Shown here: positions 35,151-53,973 of the stretch, piece after piece
Numbering within the stretch: the first letter of the stretch is position 1
How the letters are laid out: each line of letters begins with the position of its first letter
Source: Plumapathes pennacea
Taxonomy: Eukaryota > Cnidaria > Anthozoa > Antipatharia > Myriopathidae
Reading direction: 5' to 3'
Assembly: GCA_964036295.1 (NCBI GenBank)
Contig: OZ038462.1
Coordinates: 40,467,680-40,531,679, forward strand
DNA length: 64,000 nt
The notes under the pieces: model-generated
What the model saw: the letters and a program-made list of their open reading frames with translations, nothing else
Databases searched by the model: none
What the model was told of the DNA's origin: nothing
Translations under genes and position numbers: made by a program

Positions 35151-35299
35151 CACAAGGTAACAGAACACAGCGCGGGCTCCTATGAGCAGTCTCATGAGAG
35201 TTTTAGGTGGGCCTTAATTTTTGGGTCTTAGGTCTTCGTTTTCATGGGTCTTAGTTTTCGTAGCAACCCTAGTTTCTTCGCCTGCGGACCTTCCATATT

Positions 35300-35632
35300 G
35301 GCACCGAGTTAGAGGAAATATGGCAATAAATTAGAACTAAAGCTTAAAAGACGAAGGAAAGTTTGGGCTTTATGGACTCCATAAAGCTTCAACTCGATGT
35401 CGCGAGCTGGACAAATTGTACCCGACACAAGCAAATCATCAGAATACGGACTTGAAATGAAGTTTATGCCAGTTCCGAGGGGATACAACTTCGGTACAGA
35501 AGGATACTTTGGCTGGTGGAATAGTCGATGCAAACCTACCAACTTTGACTTATTTCTTCGGGTTGACGATGATTATTTTGTGTGCTTAAAGAAACTTCTG
35601 CTCTAGCTTCCTTACCGGACAAAAACAAGGTA
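35300..35632 (+). pseudogene. Broken exon of a beta-1,3-galactosyltransferase-like enzyme
   Basis: Frame 35397-35605 ends with FDLFLRVDDDYFVCLKKLL, an Asp-rich DXD-like metal-binding motif of a Golgi glycosyltransferase. An in-frame TAG (35603-35605) follows, after which LPYRTKT continues to a plausible donor (AAG|GTATGT at about 35633). Upstream text (YGLHKASTRCRELDKLYP) lies in a different frame, so a frameshift as well as the stop is likely. The family call rests on the DDD motif and context only. No other exons were found nearby. Confidence 0.4.
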
Positions 35633-35889
35633 TGTGATTTGACCACATTCTAAAAATTTCTGACATGTGTTTGATTTGACTTGCTAGCTTGTGTACAAAT
35701 TAGTAGGCTTGCACTAGCTTGGCGGCCTAGTTGATTTTTGATATAACTCAGCATTGCATTGAGAGCAAGATGACGGCTTTGCTGAAGTTTTAGCGATTTA
35801 CCGACATAATTTATTCGTGGGCGACAGCGCGTCGTTTGTATACTCCCAAGGTGATTCCCTAGAAAAAGAATCTGCAATAGATTTGTAAT

Positions 35890-36240
35890 GGAACTTGGCA
35901 CACTTCTACAACAATTCAAGTAGGCCACAATGATGCAATAAAAACAATGGGCCACCATGATCGTTTTAACGGCACAAGGCTGACGAATATGGCTTCTAGC
36001 GTCTGTTGCGCCCACCCCAACACTTGGAAAGTATGGTCAATAATTTTCAATGCAGTCTGATTATCAGCAAATTCTCGACTTTATCTATTGATTATTCACC
36101 TATGTCACAGAAAAATATCTTTGAATAGCTCCTAACTTACTGAAAAATCTAAAATTGGTGGGAAGTTGATGTGCTGTCTTGAACCGGGAATGGCCCGTCA
36201 TCCATAGGATTTCTTTCAACTGCATAAAATCTGCCAATAG
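35890..36240. repeat. Direct duplicate of 37790-38115
   Basis: Both copies share CACAATGATGCAATAAAAACA, GCGTCTGTTGCGC.CACCCCAA, TTTTCAATGCAGTCTGA and GATGTGCTGTCTTGAACCGG in the same order, with many small differences. No intact ORF is common to both. Confidence 0.7.
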
Positions 36241-36260
36241 ATTTCTGCCTATTTTTTCTC

Positions 36261-37330
36261 GTTTTACTAGGGAAACTGTTCTTATCAAAATTATGGAATA
36301 AAAATAGGGATCAACCGTACTCGCTTTTTTTGCGCATTTGTTAGGAAAGAACAAATATTCACTTCAAAATACGTCTTTCCGAGAGGGGATTGGGACGAGT
36401 TTCAACTTCGAGGTGGCTGGGGGGACAACAAGGAAAGACGAAAAATAAAACTTATTTGCGTAAAGAATATAAAGAACTTTCGATCTTGAAATGTGGTTCT
36501 CAATGTCAACCATCTCAAAAGTGTGAAATATCGAGATTGTTTTGAGCTTATATTTTTGCTAATAAAGTCGCAAGTAAAGCCGTGGCCAGGGTTTACCGTA
36601 AAACTACATGGGGTATTTCATGAATGTTGCAATTTGTACTGAGAAAAACTCAGCAAATCAGTGATATATAGAATTAGCAATCATGTAGGTTGCAAATCAG
36701 TAGTGTAAGCGGAGTGTACTTTCAATACGTCTTTGATGATCAAAGGTTCTTTCAACTGACAGCTGTGTGCTTTAACCCTTTGTGTCCCGAAGTGCCTTCA
36801 GAAACGAGATGTCATATTAGAATTATAGGGCTATAAGCATTTTCAAAAGGTCTAATAATTATTAAATCTGGCAAACACCAACTACTTCAATTTGATATAC
36901 CAAAGGCATTAAACTACGCGTACAATTTGAAGTAAACCCTACGCTTCAAATCTGGGAGATATTTAGTCTGATGCACATATACAAAACAATTTGCACACTT
37001 AAGACAATGCCACCATCCAGTGCAGTCCAGAGTTACAAAAACATCGCACAGGAAGCCTATTTATTGGTATTGCATACGAATTAATTTAACTGGAAAACTA
37101 GAAACTTTTAATTTACGCTACTGCATTCGTAAAAATTGATTGAAAACGCGGGAAAACTTGAAACACAACCTCGCGGCGAAGTATAATATTTTCCGGAAAC
37201 ATTTTCTTCGTTTGTGTTCATGTTTTTTTCCGTATTATTAAACGGCCGGTCAAGTAGACTGCAAATTAAAAATTATTTTGGTGCGACAAAGTGTTACAGT
37301 ACAGCCCAGAAAATGCATACGGCATTTAAC
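36261..37330. other. No feature recognised
   Basis: AT-rich sequence without supported ORFs, splice-consistent exons, or repeats that I could match elsewhere in the window. Confidence 0.4.
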
Positions 37331-37448
37331 GCAAGGATTATTTTCAACGCCAAATATTGTTAAATGTTTTTCGAACGTTAAAGGGACCTATAATTTATTC
37401 TATAATTTATTATGGGAATGAAGGAGGGAGTGGGAGAGTGGTCATTTT

Positions 37449-37483
<35 letters not shown>
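37449..37483. repeat. (GT)n microsatellite
   Basis: About 17 GT units followed by a G-rich stretch. The matching position of copy 1 (about 26000) has only a short G run. Confidence 0.9.
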
Positions 37484-37485
<2 letters not shown>

Positions 37486-38898
37486 GAGGGGGAGGTTCAC
37501 TTTTTTTCACTTTTTTTAGCACCTCTAAAGGAGGGGGAGGGTCAGAATTTCTTAGCAGTATTTAAGATGAGCCTCTCATTGATACCAGTACCGATTTTTG
37601 TGGACTTTGGTAATTGAAAAGAGAACCGATCTGTGATATAGAAATGGGTTCTACTTTGTGCAACACGTTGCTACAACTTGCAACATGGTGGTAATACGCG
37701 CGATATTACAGTGCAAATTGCAGCGCAACAAGTACTGATTACTTCACTTTTTACGAAAACACGGGCTTCTGGCTGAATTGTATAACAACTCAAGTGAGTC
37801 ACAATGATGCAATAAAAACAGGAGGTCACCGTGCTCATTTTAAGGTAAAAGGCTGACGAGTATGGTGTTCAAGCGTCTGTTGCGCGCACCCCAATTCTGG
37901 GAAAGTAAGGTCAATGATTTTCAATGCAGTCTGAAATACACTACCAAACCATCGCCTTTATTCTATTGAATATTCATCTTTGTCACAGAAAAATTTCTGT
38001 GAATAGCTCCGATTTTACTTCAACACCAAACATTGGTGGAAGTCGATGTGCTGTCTTGAACCGGAAATGGCCCGATCTGTAGGGTTTCTTTCAACAGAAT
38101 CTGGCCATAGAATTTTTACTGAAGGATCTTAATTAGCATGATTTAAAGGTTTTTCACCGTAGTGCGTTACAGAAAATAGAACGTACGTTAATTTTACTTT
38201 TGGACCAAAATACGCACATGAAAACATATGAAAATTGCGTCCGATCTTTCTTCATTGAAACCTCTGAAGGATGTTTGGTCCGAGGTATGTCAAATATTTC
38301 ATCCAGCTTTGTTGTGTCTACTGTTTCGAAGAAGCGTAGACACTATGTCATCGGGTGCGTAAGTAAGTAAGAATCAATAAATGGTCGCGCGTTGATATTC
38401 GGAACCATTGAAAGGAAGCACTGGATTGTCGATTGTGCACGAACTTCGCTATTGGTCGAGAAAACAATAACAGGGCGGCAAACGCTGGTTCGTGACAAGC
38501 TCGTGATCACGAGAAACCCATGAGGTCACAGCGTTTTCAGCGAGCCGATCAGGTTAGTGAATATTTCAGGATGAATTGCTTCAAACTTACCAGGATAACT
38601 TACCACAGCTTTCGAAGTTTATGTCAAAACCGCTCAAACGAAAGGTTACTTTAGTGTTATATATTAGGAACGCACTTGTAACTGTGGCAAATAAAGATCG
38701 ATTGAGTGTTGTGAATCGACGAATTTGGCGCCGACTGAACGGATACGGAGATTCATGCTGTCGCGTCGCGAAGTTCTTGTGCGCGGTGTTTTAAGTTTGC
38801 CTTAAATCGCAGTTTAAAATATGTATGCCAAAAACGATCGAATGAAAGGTTCTGGCCAGTACTATGCATCGCCCGATTTTCCTGACGAACTGTGTACA

Positions 38899-40101
38899 CA
38901 ACCTCGTTCCCAGGCTCTTTCGTCTCCCGGGCCACGCCCCCGAAGAAAGACCCTGGTTCAGGCTGGTCACGTGTCGGCCAGAATCTGGCCGGTTGCAAAA
39001 AAAGAAACCGAGGGAGGGGCCGTTAAGTCGAAAATTTGCTCTACTCTGTCCACTAGGGAAAGAAACATTTTGGCCTCGCCGCTTTCGACACCAAATTTGC
39101 ATAATGTTTGCTGAATCGCACGTGCGCCTGCAGCGTTTAGAAGTCGCGCTGCCCATAATACAATTTCTCTGCAGCTTGGCGACTAAAAGTATACCTAAAC
39201 GTAAAGACATGCGGGCAACTTCAATGTGGAGTTCTAAAACGAAAGTTTGCTTTTGACTGCCAAAATACATTTTGAATTTCGCGGTCTAATGCGACGCATG
39301 GCTGCGCACCAAGAATATTTAACTTCTTGCTTTGAAGATTATTCTTGGATTTTACTCAAATTGCACTCAAAATGAATGTTTATGTGATGGAAAATTCGTG
39401 AGACAACATGTTGTTTTGCGTGGTATTCAAGCACAAGGAAAAACAAAATATGGTGGGCTTTGAAAAAGTTCTGCTCCATCTTTGCAAGACAAAACGGCTT
39501 CAGGATGCGTGAAGACGAGATCGTATTTCGCATCTTTCAGCGAAGACGAATCCGTGCTGCCAGAATCCAGCTGCAAGTCATCACTATTCGCTTTCTTTTT
39601 AACGCTGAGGATGGTGGCTTTAACTTTTCCTTGCGTGCTCCTCCTTATCTGATCGCTGATTAGCGCGTTTAACGGCGAAACGACAACAACAACCGGGTGA
39701 ATCGGGAGGGAGGTTGGCGATTTTTCACAGTTAATTTTGTCGAACAAAAGTTCTGGAAGGAGATGAAAAATATAGACTTTCCGTATCCCGTTGGCAGCAC
39801 AGCGACAGTATCTCTTCCAGAATAAATTGCTTCCAAGCACTTAACTTGTTTCGGCTTGAGAATTTTGTTCCAGTAGCTGCTATTAACAATAGCGTAATGA
39901 AGACTGCTAAAGAACATGGCGGATGTGTCGTTTGTTCCAGCCTCGTTTAGATTTCGACAAACGCACAGCACGACAAATTCATTTGATAAAGGGACCCCTC
40001 CCAGCAATTTATTTTTGTTAGCGATGCACGTGACCAGCCTGAACCAGGGTCTTTCTTCGGGGGCGTGGCCCGGGAGACGAAAGAGCCTGGGAACGAGGTT
40101 G
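38899..40101. mobile_element. Mutator-like TIR element with captured RecQ helicase fragment
   Basis: The 75-bp terminal inverted repeats (38899-38973 and 40027-40101) are identical and start CAACCTCGTTCCCAGGCTCT. A 9-bp duplication, CTGTGTACA, lies at 38890-38898 and 40102-40110. The related repeat at 49315-50580 shows the uninterrupted site with a single CTGTGTACA near 49979, proving the insertion. A 9-bp duplication with long TIRs suggests the Mutator/MULE superfamily. No transposase is inside; the cargo is a helicase fragment, the Pack-MULE arrangement. Perfect TIRs suggest it is young. Confidence 0.9.
39425..39965 (-). pseudogene. RecQ-type helicase fragment (frameshifted, truncated)
   Basis: Read on the minus strand: SSLHYAIVNSSYWNKILKPK and then QVKCLEAIYSGRDTVAVLPT with GYGKS, the Walker A (motif I). 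A one-base shift at about 39770, in a T run, changes frame. It continues IFHLLPELLFDKI and VVVVVSPLNALISDQIRRS (motif Ia) to YDLVFTHPEAVL. It stops before the DEAH motif II, so it cannot be a working helicase. No introns are apparent. The fragment fills most of the transposon's interior. Confidence 0.75.
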
Positions 40102-41444
40102 CTGTGTACAGTATGACAACACGTTGCAACGGTACGTAAATCGACCAGTTAATATTTTGTGTCGATGTTTCAGTCGGCAGAGACAGTACAGTAAAATGTG
40201 AAGCCATGATCTATGAATCTGGTCATTCGCGTACTAGTTGAAATAAATATATACTTTACTTGAGCCTAGTTGTGCTTGTCGTAATACTGATTTGATTTGG
40301 TCGTGACGGCTGTGAAGTAAAATCTTTACAAAAACCGTCAATGGCGACTGAATAGGCACATTTCCTAGCAATGGTTACTACATCCTCAAGCACCTTAATC
40401 TCCGGGAACCTACATTTCTCCAGTAGTCCAGTAGATCCGAGTTTTGATCTGTGAAATGCCTTCAATGTCTGGGTATCCTTCTCTCTGTTCCTGTATTAAT
40501 TGTATGCGTTTTCCCAATTCTTAAATTTTCCCAGTTTTCCAGAAAAGAATTGTTTCTTGTAGAACAGTTTTAGCGTAAACACAGATGCGACGCGACATTT
40601 TGGCAGCGGGCCAGCTGATTCAAGCTAACGGAAATACGTCACAAATCATCTTGTGGTGCAAGAGGGGTGCCTGTGGCAAATGCAATTTCTTCATGCAAAA
40701 AAATAGAAGAAAAAGTGCAATAGACACATGCACTTCACAGGTGCCTATTTTTTTATCTCGCTGACGGAAAACGGTCGAAAAATTGCAAAATTGTATTATC
40801 CGCTCAGTATCGATGTTCACTCTTTCCGCCTTGTTAGATTTGTGTATGACGTAACTCTCAGCGCATTAGACTGGGAGCTACAGCCCCCCAAAAAGGAAAA
40901 ACAGTCCATATTGAAAGCTCTATTATTCCCGCGAAACAAATCACATAAAGACAGATATGAACAATAATTACGCCACGTCATGCCCCGGGAATGTCGACAG
41001 ATCCGGCCATTGTTGTAAGAGTTACGAGGCCTTAGGCCTTGGGCCTGAAAGCTTGGCAAATACTGCACAATTATGAAGATGCTCGTCGATTTTCAATGTA
41101 AAACGAAGCTGATGTTTGGTACGAATCAGAGAAAGATTTGTTCTGACGTGGAAGAACCTTCTATCAAATAATAATACAATTATACAGTTATATATGATAA
41201 AATTGCTGTAAACAGGCTCTCCTCGAAAAGTTCAACAGGTTTCCTGAGAGCTCCTGCTCCTATCTAGCAACTGTAATAATAACACTGCTGTAAAAATACG
41301 TCCATTGGGACAAATATATAAAATTGAAAATTGAATTGAAAAATTGTGGAAATACATTTTAGCGAAGAGCGAAGGGCAACGGCCATCGCTTCGAGCGGGC
41401 CGCGGAGAAATAATCCACCCTAGGTTACAAAAATGTTCTTTTAA

Positions 41445-41649
41445 AGGTGGTGTTACACTGGTCGATTTGCAACGATACGATGTTGCGCTAAAAATTGTTC
41501 AGGTGTAACACCCCATTGCGAACGATTTTTCGCGATGTTTGCAGTGCTGCAACGCGTTGCAAGTTTTTGAAAGCGATTTATAAACTTGCAACACCGTTGC
41601 GCGAATTTGGAGCAAATCGTCGTTGCAAATCGACCAGTGTAACACCAGT
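41445..41649. repeat. ~205-bp MITE, copy 1, TTAA-flanked
   Basis: TIRs AGGTGGTGTTACACTGGTCG and, inverted, CGACCAGTGTAACACCAGT extend about 30 bp. TTAA stands at 41441-41444 and 41650-41653. A second copy in inverse orientation lies at about 45009-45213. TTAA duplication is typical of piggyBac-type elements; the match is suggestive only. Confidence 0.8.
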
Positions 41650-43100
41650 TTAACTTAAAGAGTCGTAAAAAGTGCATATATGTGCCATATTTCATGTTTC
41701 TCAAGCAACACTAAATTATTTTTGACCAGGAGTGTAATTGAAGACTTGAAATACAGTAGTTCAGGCAGAAGGTGCTAAAGCTGTCAAAATTCATGGCAGC
41801 GGGACCGCGCAACGGTGAAACCACAACCTCCAGGGAGCTGTTATTTTCCTCGTTTTTGCCGCGAAACCTGTTAGTGTATTTCCAACATGGCAGCGCATGG
41901 ACATAAAACATGGCACACAAGCTCCTCATTGTAAGAATGTTTCGAAGGTGTAATTACTATATAAATCCGAGAGGGTCACTTTGTTTGTATTGCTCGATGC
42001 CAGACTTCAGCCAGACTGTTCCTCTTGCTCACACGGATTCAGCAGCTTATTATTTCAGCTTTAAGCCAAATTCAGGGCGTTTAAATTCCTTTCCCTCCCG
42101 GCGGCGAGTTTGTTTGCTAAACAATGGCAGTTTACTCATCTCTCTTGTTTGGAATCATTTCAAAATGTGATACATTTGGCCGATATGGGGACATTTCAGA
42201 CCAGAGGGACAAAACCGACTGTTACAGGACTAGAGTCACTCTCAGAACTCTGTACATAACACAGTTTACATAACATGACCCTCGCAGTTATGAAGCAACT
42301 AAAGAAGTTAGAAGGATAGCCCGGAAAAAGTGCTTTCGGTAGTGTTTCAAACTAGTACATGTTTATTTTGGCGCCGATAAGACCTTTATGGTGTCTATTT
42401 TCTTACCTGAACACCTTGGCAGTCTTTCCACTATGTTTCACGGAGGGCATCTCTCCTGAGTCTCCTGTCCGCTCCACATCTCGACAACCAACAAAAGTAC
42501 GTTGCTTTTCTTCTACTTTAAACTTCGAAGTCCATGATCGGAGGTGTGAGGGCTCAGCCGCTGTTGTGATGTTCGACTGCTGTCCGTTTTTAGACGCTGG
42601 TGAGATCTTCGTTGTGTGTTGAAACAATCAGGCGTCATGTGCATTATGAGGAACTTAAATCAGGTTTGAGCCGTTTTGCACTTTGAACGCGTCGTGGTTT
42701 TGGCAAGGACTTCCGTGTCGCGGAAGAATATGGTGGTAACATTTAGGAGCGAGGCCACTCCGATAAATCGGAAAAGTTACGTGTTTTGTCCTTTTTCAGC
42801 GTGCTCGTTGCAAAGTCCGACTTATACATAAGGAAGAATATGATAGCAAAGCTTAGCAGCGAGGCCACACCAACAAACCGGAAAAGTTGCGTTTCTTGTC
42901 CTTTTCATCGTGCTCTTGCAAAGTCCGACTGCATCACGACGTCGAACATTTTGATTTGCTGGCTTGTAGTGAAAACGTCAAATTTGGTTGTCAGCGACAT
43001 CAGACCGAGCCATATGAAGAAAATTCTACCATTTGATTCAGACGCACTTATTCGGCCCTTAGAGGCAGGTGTTGATAGCTTCGGTTGGGCAGTTCTGACA

Positions 43101-43632
43101 GTATGAATGCCGCGTGCCCTTGGGCTTTGCTTATTGGATAGTTTGAAAAATTAAAAAGTATAAATACGGTGGTTCCTTGTATGGGATTTCGAGAGTACAA
43201 TATAATTACCCTCAGAGACAGGAAACGAAAAATGTTATCTATTCGCGTGCTCCTTGTCATGTAAAGATTCCAAAGAACTGAATAGCCATGTGGGAAATAT
43301 AACTTCAGTTTTTTCTGGACGAAATGTTGCTTGGTCTGAAATAGGGTCGAAAATCGCAAATTTTGGTCTGAAATAGGGTAAGGGTTTTCAGTCTTGGGCA
43401 GCACACTCCCACCCAACATTTTGAGGAGTACCCCCCTCCAACCCCCTCCCCCCCTCCCTCTCCCCCACTCCACCCGGGAGAGACAGACAGACAAACACTA
43501 TTTATTCATACATTTTATTGCTGTTGAAGTTAGCCGACTAGCAGAGCACGGCAAACATTACTTTAATTAGTAGGGTCCTTAATGATGCCAACTTGGTTCC
43601 AGTTTATTTTAACCTGTTTCACAGGAGCTAGC
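43101..43632. other. 3' flank of the LDH gene
   Basis: No gene. A C-rich run at 43425-43475 and TGGTCTGAAATAGGGT-type repeats at 43333-43380. The LDH 3' UTR should start here (reading leftwards). Confidence 0.45.
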
Positions 43633-50776
<7,144 letters not shown>

Positions 50777-50849
50777 TCTTTTTCTTGACCTGATATTAAC
50801 ATAACTGGGTATCAGCTTGATTCTTTATTTTGATAATTATTATTACTAA

Positions 50850-50940
50850 ATATTATTATAAATATATTATTGGTATTACTATTCTATTATTATTATTCTA
50901 TTATCATCATCATTATTATTATATATGACTTATCAGATTA
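50850..50940. repeat. Imperfect ATT-rich simple sequence
   Basis: TATTATTAT and CATCATCATTATT runs upstream of the LDH start. No gene is seen from here to the repeat at 51240. Confidence 0.6.
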
Positions 50941-51239
50941 TAATGATTATCTTATCACTCTCAACTGGGCATGAGTGGTTGATGTCATAATTGAAGGTGC
51001 AAGGTGGTTCACAGGAAACTCAAATCAATTTGCCTATTTTGCCTTTGCTTTTCTTTTGTGCTTCTGTAGTCTAACAGTGCTCAGGGGTTTTGTGTTCAAA
51101 CCTTTCTTGTCTTTGTGTCACCATTCATTATATATTTTTATTATAAGAAATCACCAGTATTCTAGTTATACGGTCTGTACTAGCTTGATTGTGAAAGTCA
51201 TTTAGAAACATATGTTGTGTTTACACTAGACACAGCTAC

Positions 51240-51615
51240 TGTGGTATAACATTAACCACACTAAATATGCATTTTTACCACAACACACTAGTTTCTCATT
51301 CTCTGATTGGTCAATTTACTGGCAGGGCAATTAAGAGTCCAGACAACAATGCTGACACCAGCATGTCACGCTTTGCAGTGAAATACAATGAAACTTTCCT
51401 GTATATTTCTAAATATTGTGGTAAAAACCGAATTTCCACTGATTTGCCATGGTGTGGACTCTTATTTACCACAATTTAAGTCATCACATGGTCAAAATTA
51501 GTTGTGGACTCACTCGACGAAGCGCCTCATGAGTCCACAACAGTTTGACCATGTGCATGATGATGTAAATCATGGTAAATAAGAGTCCACACCACGGCAA
51601 ACCAGTGGAAATTTA
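51240..51615. repeat. Fold-back element related to the insertion at 32345-32560
   Basis: Arms at about 51428-51520 and 51528-51615 are inverse copies (CCACTGATTTGCCATGGTGTGGACTC.. against ..GAGTCCACACCACGGCAAACC). The centre is CACTCGACGAAGCGCCTCATGAG. The GCGCCTC centre and flanks recur in the insertion at 32345-32560. Confidence 0.75.
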
Positions 51616-52785
51616 TCAAATAGACCATGATGCTAAGCTCATATTTATCCTTTTACATGGATTGTGTGGTTGATTCACTGCAGTAAATCAAATGCTTTTA
51701 CCACCGTAAACGTGTTTTGTGTAAACACAGCATTGTTGGTAAAAATGTTTTAAAATTTTCTAAACGAAAAAAAAAAAAAAAAACCAAAATGAGTTCACCT
51801 AACCATTGCAAGCTTATGACGTCATGAGAATCGATCCAACATACAAAACCGCCTGATCGCTGCAGATCAGACAACGAGCAGTTCTACATTCCTAAATCGC
51901 TGAGCAAGAAGACATGGTTATCGTAGTTTTCACGCTGTGGTATCAATAAATTATTTGCATGGGAGCATATACGTGTTATAAATAAACCAACAAAATCCAT
52001 TTACCCAAACCAAGAAGATGTCGTCCGTTCCTCTTTGGAAATGCACTGATTGGGCAGTTTAGAAAATGACAGTATTGCTAAAGCTCCAAAATTAGATATT
52101 CCACCAGGATTTCACGTTCGCTTTGAAGTATTGCAGTTGCGTGCACTGCAGCATGAACATTTTGGCTGTGGAAAGACATTATGTATGCTACATATAACGC
52201 CGAAAGCTCCACTCTCGCCAGGCCTTCTCAGAGCTTTCTTAGACCTGGCGTGGTCACCAAGTTCTGATCTTTGAATTTTTGCCGCCATTGTGGGATGTTT
52301 ACTGTCCATTTCTGTTGTTTTCCAACTGACTTACCCCGTATATAAAGTACATCCATCGACATATACATTAGGGAAGAAATCACCATTATTCTTTATCTTC
52401 GTTTCCGGCTGGTCTCGGGGCAAGGATTGTCATAAGGTATAAAACTATTTGTTGCTATTTTGATTTGAATTGATTGTTCGATCGTCCGACCGTTTGTTCC
52501 TTTGTTTGTTTGTTTGTTTGTCAAGGTTTCTCCCATGTTGCTCACGCTCAGATGGTGAAGGCCTGTTTTCATTAACCCATACAAATAAACATAAACATGA
52601 GAGAACGGCAGTGCGACATAAGCGTATAAGGAATCGAACACGTCCGTTCCTTGTGCTTATGCGCTAAAAATTGTGTGTTTGAGGGGGGGGGGGGGGGGTT
52701 TGTGAATGCTGATAATATATCTAGTTGGATAGTTAATACAACACCAAATATTGCATACCTGTAGGCAGTGTTAATGATTTGGGAT
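51616..52785. other. No gene recognised
   Basis: Contains a poly-A tract (51768-51783), a (TTTG)n run near 52500 and a poly-G run at 52682-52699. A 74-codon ORF at 52050-52274 has no supporting splice or family evidence. Confidence 0.45.
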
Positions 52786-52789
52786 GAAG

Positions 52790-52990
52790 AGGAATAATGG
52801 AATGTTCATTCTTCCATTATTCTGGAATAATGAAGTGGCATTATTCCATTATTCCACCTCAAAAATTTCCATTATTCCATTATTCCGATCCAGAAAACCT
52901 CCTTATTCCGTTATTCCAGAAAAACCAAGGCCATTATTACATTATTCCGCTGCAAAAATTCCTGTTATTCTTATTCCGTCATTCCTCTTC
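52790..52990. repeat. ATTATTCC short tandem repeat block
   Basis: TTCCATTATTCC, TTATTCCGTTATTCC and variants occur about twelve times in 200 bp. The 53005 ORF starts immediately after it. Confidence 0.8.
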
Positions 52991-53004
52991 ATCCCACGAT
53001 AAGG

Positions 53005-53388
53005 ATGGAAAGCTCACATTCAAGAATATCAGAAGATGTTCCAGCTCATTCAGAGGAATATAATCAATCTTCTTCTGAGACCCAAGATGGTGCAGTGCTG
53101 GAACAGATGACCAGTGCTGAGCGGCAACAGTACAACAAAGCTCTCAAGGCCATGTATGAGATTGTGAAGTTGGGGTCACGGCGGATGGAAGCATCATTTT
53201 CTGAAAGAGACACAGAACCTGGCACAGAAACTTCAGGCACAGAAAGTGGTAAGGGTTATCTACTGAAACAACTTGTTGATCAGACGGTGTTACCTACTTA
53301 CAAAATTTCAAGTAATGATTGTGATAAAATAAAGCAAATCTTGTATCCATGTGTTCGACCTAGTCATGCTTGCATCATAACTAAGTAA
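53005..53388 (+). CDS. Hypothetical protein, 127 codons or first exon of a longer gene
   Basis: ATG in AAGGATGGAAAG, followed by a Ser/Glu-rich acidic protein with a helical stretch (LEQMTSAERQQYNKALKAMY). The tail after about residue 95 looks like intron read-through, and ACAAAATTTCAA|GTAATG could be a donor. It is convergent with the transposase-like gene at 53974-57361, so it could be a second gene of the same element. I do not recognise it. Confidence 0.35.
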   Translation: MESSHSRISEDVPAHSEEYNQSSSETQDGAVLEQMTSAERQQYNKALKAMYEIVKLGSRRMEASFSERDTEPGTETSGTESGKGYLLKQLVDQTVLPTYKISSNDCDKIKQILYPCVRPSHACIITK

Positions 53389-53973
53389 TTAGCAGCGAAT
53401 TTGGCGGTCTAGACATTACGGGGCCATGAAATTGTCTTTACAAGTTTGTTCTTCAATAATTTTTCCCAGTATTTAGACTCCCCTGATTCAAATTTAAGGA
53501 TGTAACGGTGCTGCGATCGGCTTTTTTTTACCGCGAGTACTGTGGTTCTCGAAAGCTGTTGTGATGTTCAGTACAACCACCGGAAATTGGACTGGTACGA
53601 CTTTGAAAGTACATAAAATCGTGTATCTGCGTTATCGATTCACAATTGTTGTTTTTTATGACTTGTTTAAGTTGTCTTTGGTAGTAAATATTTTACTGCG
53701 TTTTTTGTAATGTATAATGTGACAAATTCAGTGGATAATTGTGATTTTTGCCAAATATAATCATATAAATTATGCTATTTTTTTTCTGTTGCCTGTCTGA
53801 AATTAGGTATGGTGCAAACCCTTTCATCTCAAAATAAGTTTGCAGTTACCGGTAGCTCGTTCACTTTCTTGCACATTGTAAACTAAAAGCTACTTTTAAA
53901 AGGCCTTGCATCACATAAATAACCAACTCAAAATTGCCTTCAGAGTGCAAATGGATTGCAATGTGCCAATGAC
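53389..53973. other. Interval between convergent ORFs
   Basis: No coding signal. AT-rich, with a T run at 53521-53530. Presumably the 3' UTR of the minus-strand gene. I compared it by eye with the sequence right of 57361 and found no convincing inverted repeat. Confidence 0.4.

Larger units (their letters stand above)
38310..40745 (-). repeat. Compound repeat, interrupted copy (related to 49315-50580)
   Basis: In inverse orientation it matches 49315-50580 from AATAGGCACC.GTGA.GTGCATGTG to CAGTAGACACAA. Landmarks are TTGCACCACAAGATGATTTGTGAC, CGTTGCAACG.GTTGTCATACTGTACA and TCATGGGTTTCTCGTGATCAC. This copy is interrupted by the 1,203-bp element at 38899-40101; the other copy has the empty site. 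What the parent repeat is I cannot tell; no TIR or RT was seen. Confidence 0.8.
37330..43100. repeat. Segmental duplication set II, copy 2 (expanded)
   Basis: Same block order as 25960-29075, but separated by the 35890-type duplicate (37790-38115) and by the compound element at 38310-40745. The best-preserved part is 42380-43000. On the minus strand, 42616-42410 is open (TKISPASKNGQQSNITTAAE..) up to a donor, TTCAG|GTAAGAA. 42880-42760 is open with a hydrophobic span, ASLLSFAIIFFLMYKSDFAT. This may be a remnant of a type II membrane protein gene. Confidence 0.6.

Noticed and set aside
52050..52274. 74-codon plus-strand ORF
   Set aside because: No family resemblance and no neighbouring exon; length is within chance for this composition.
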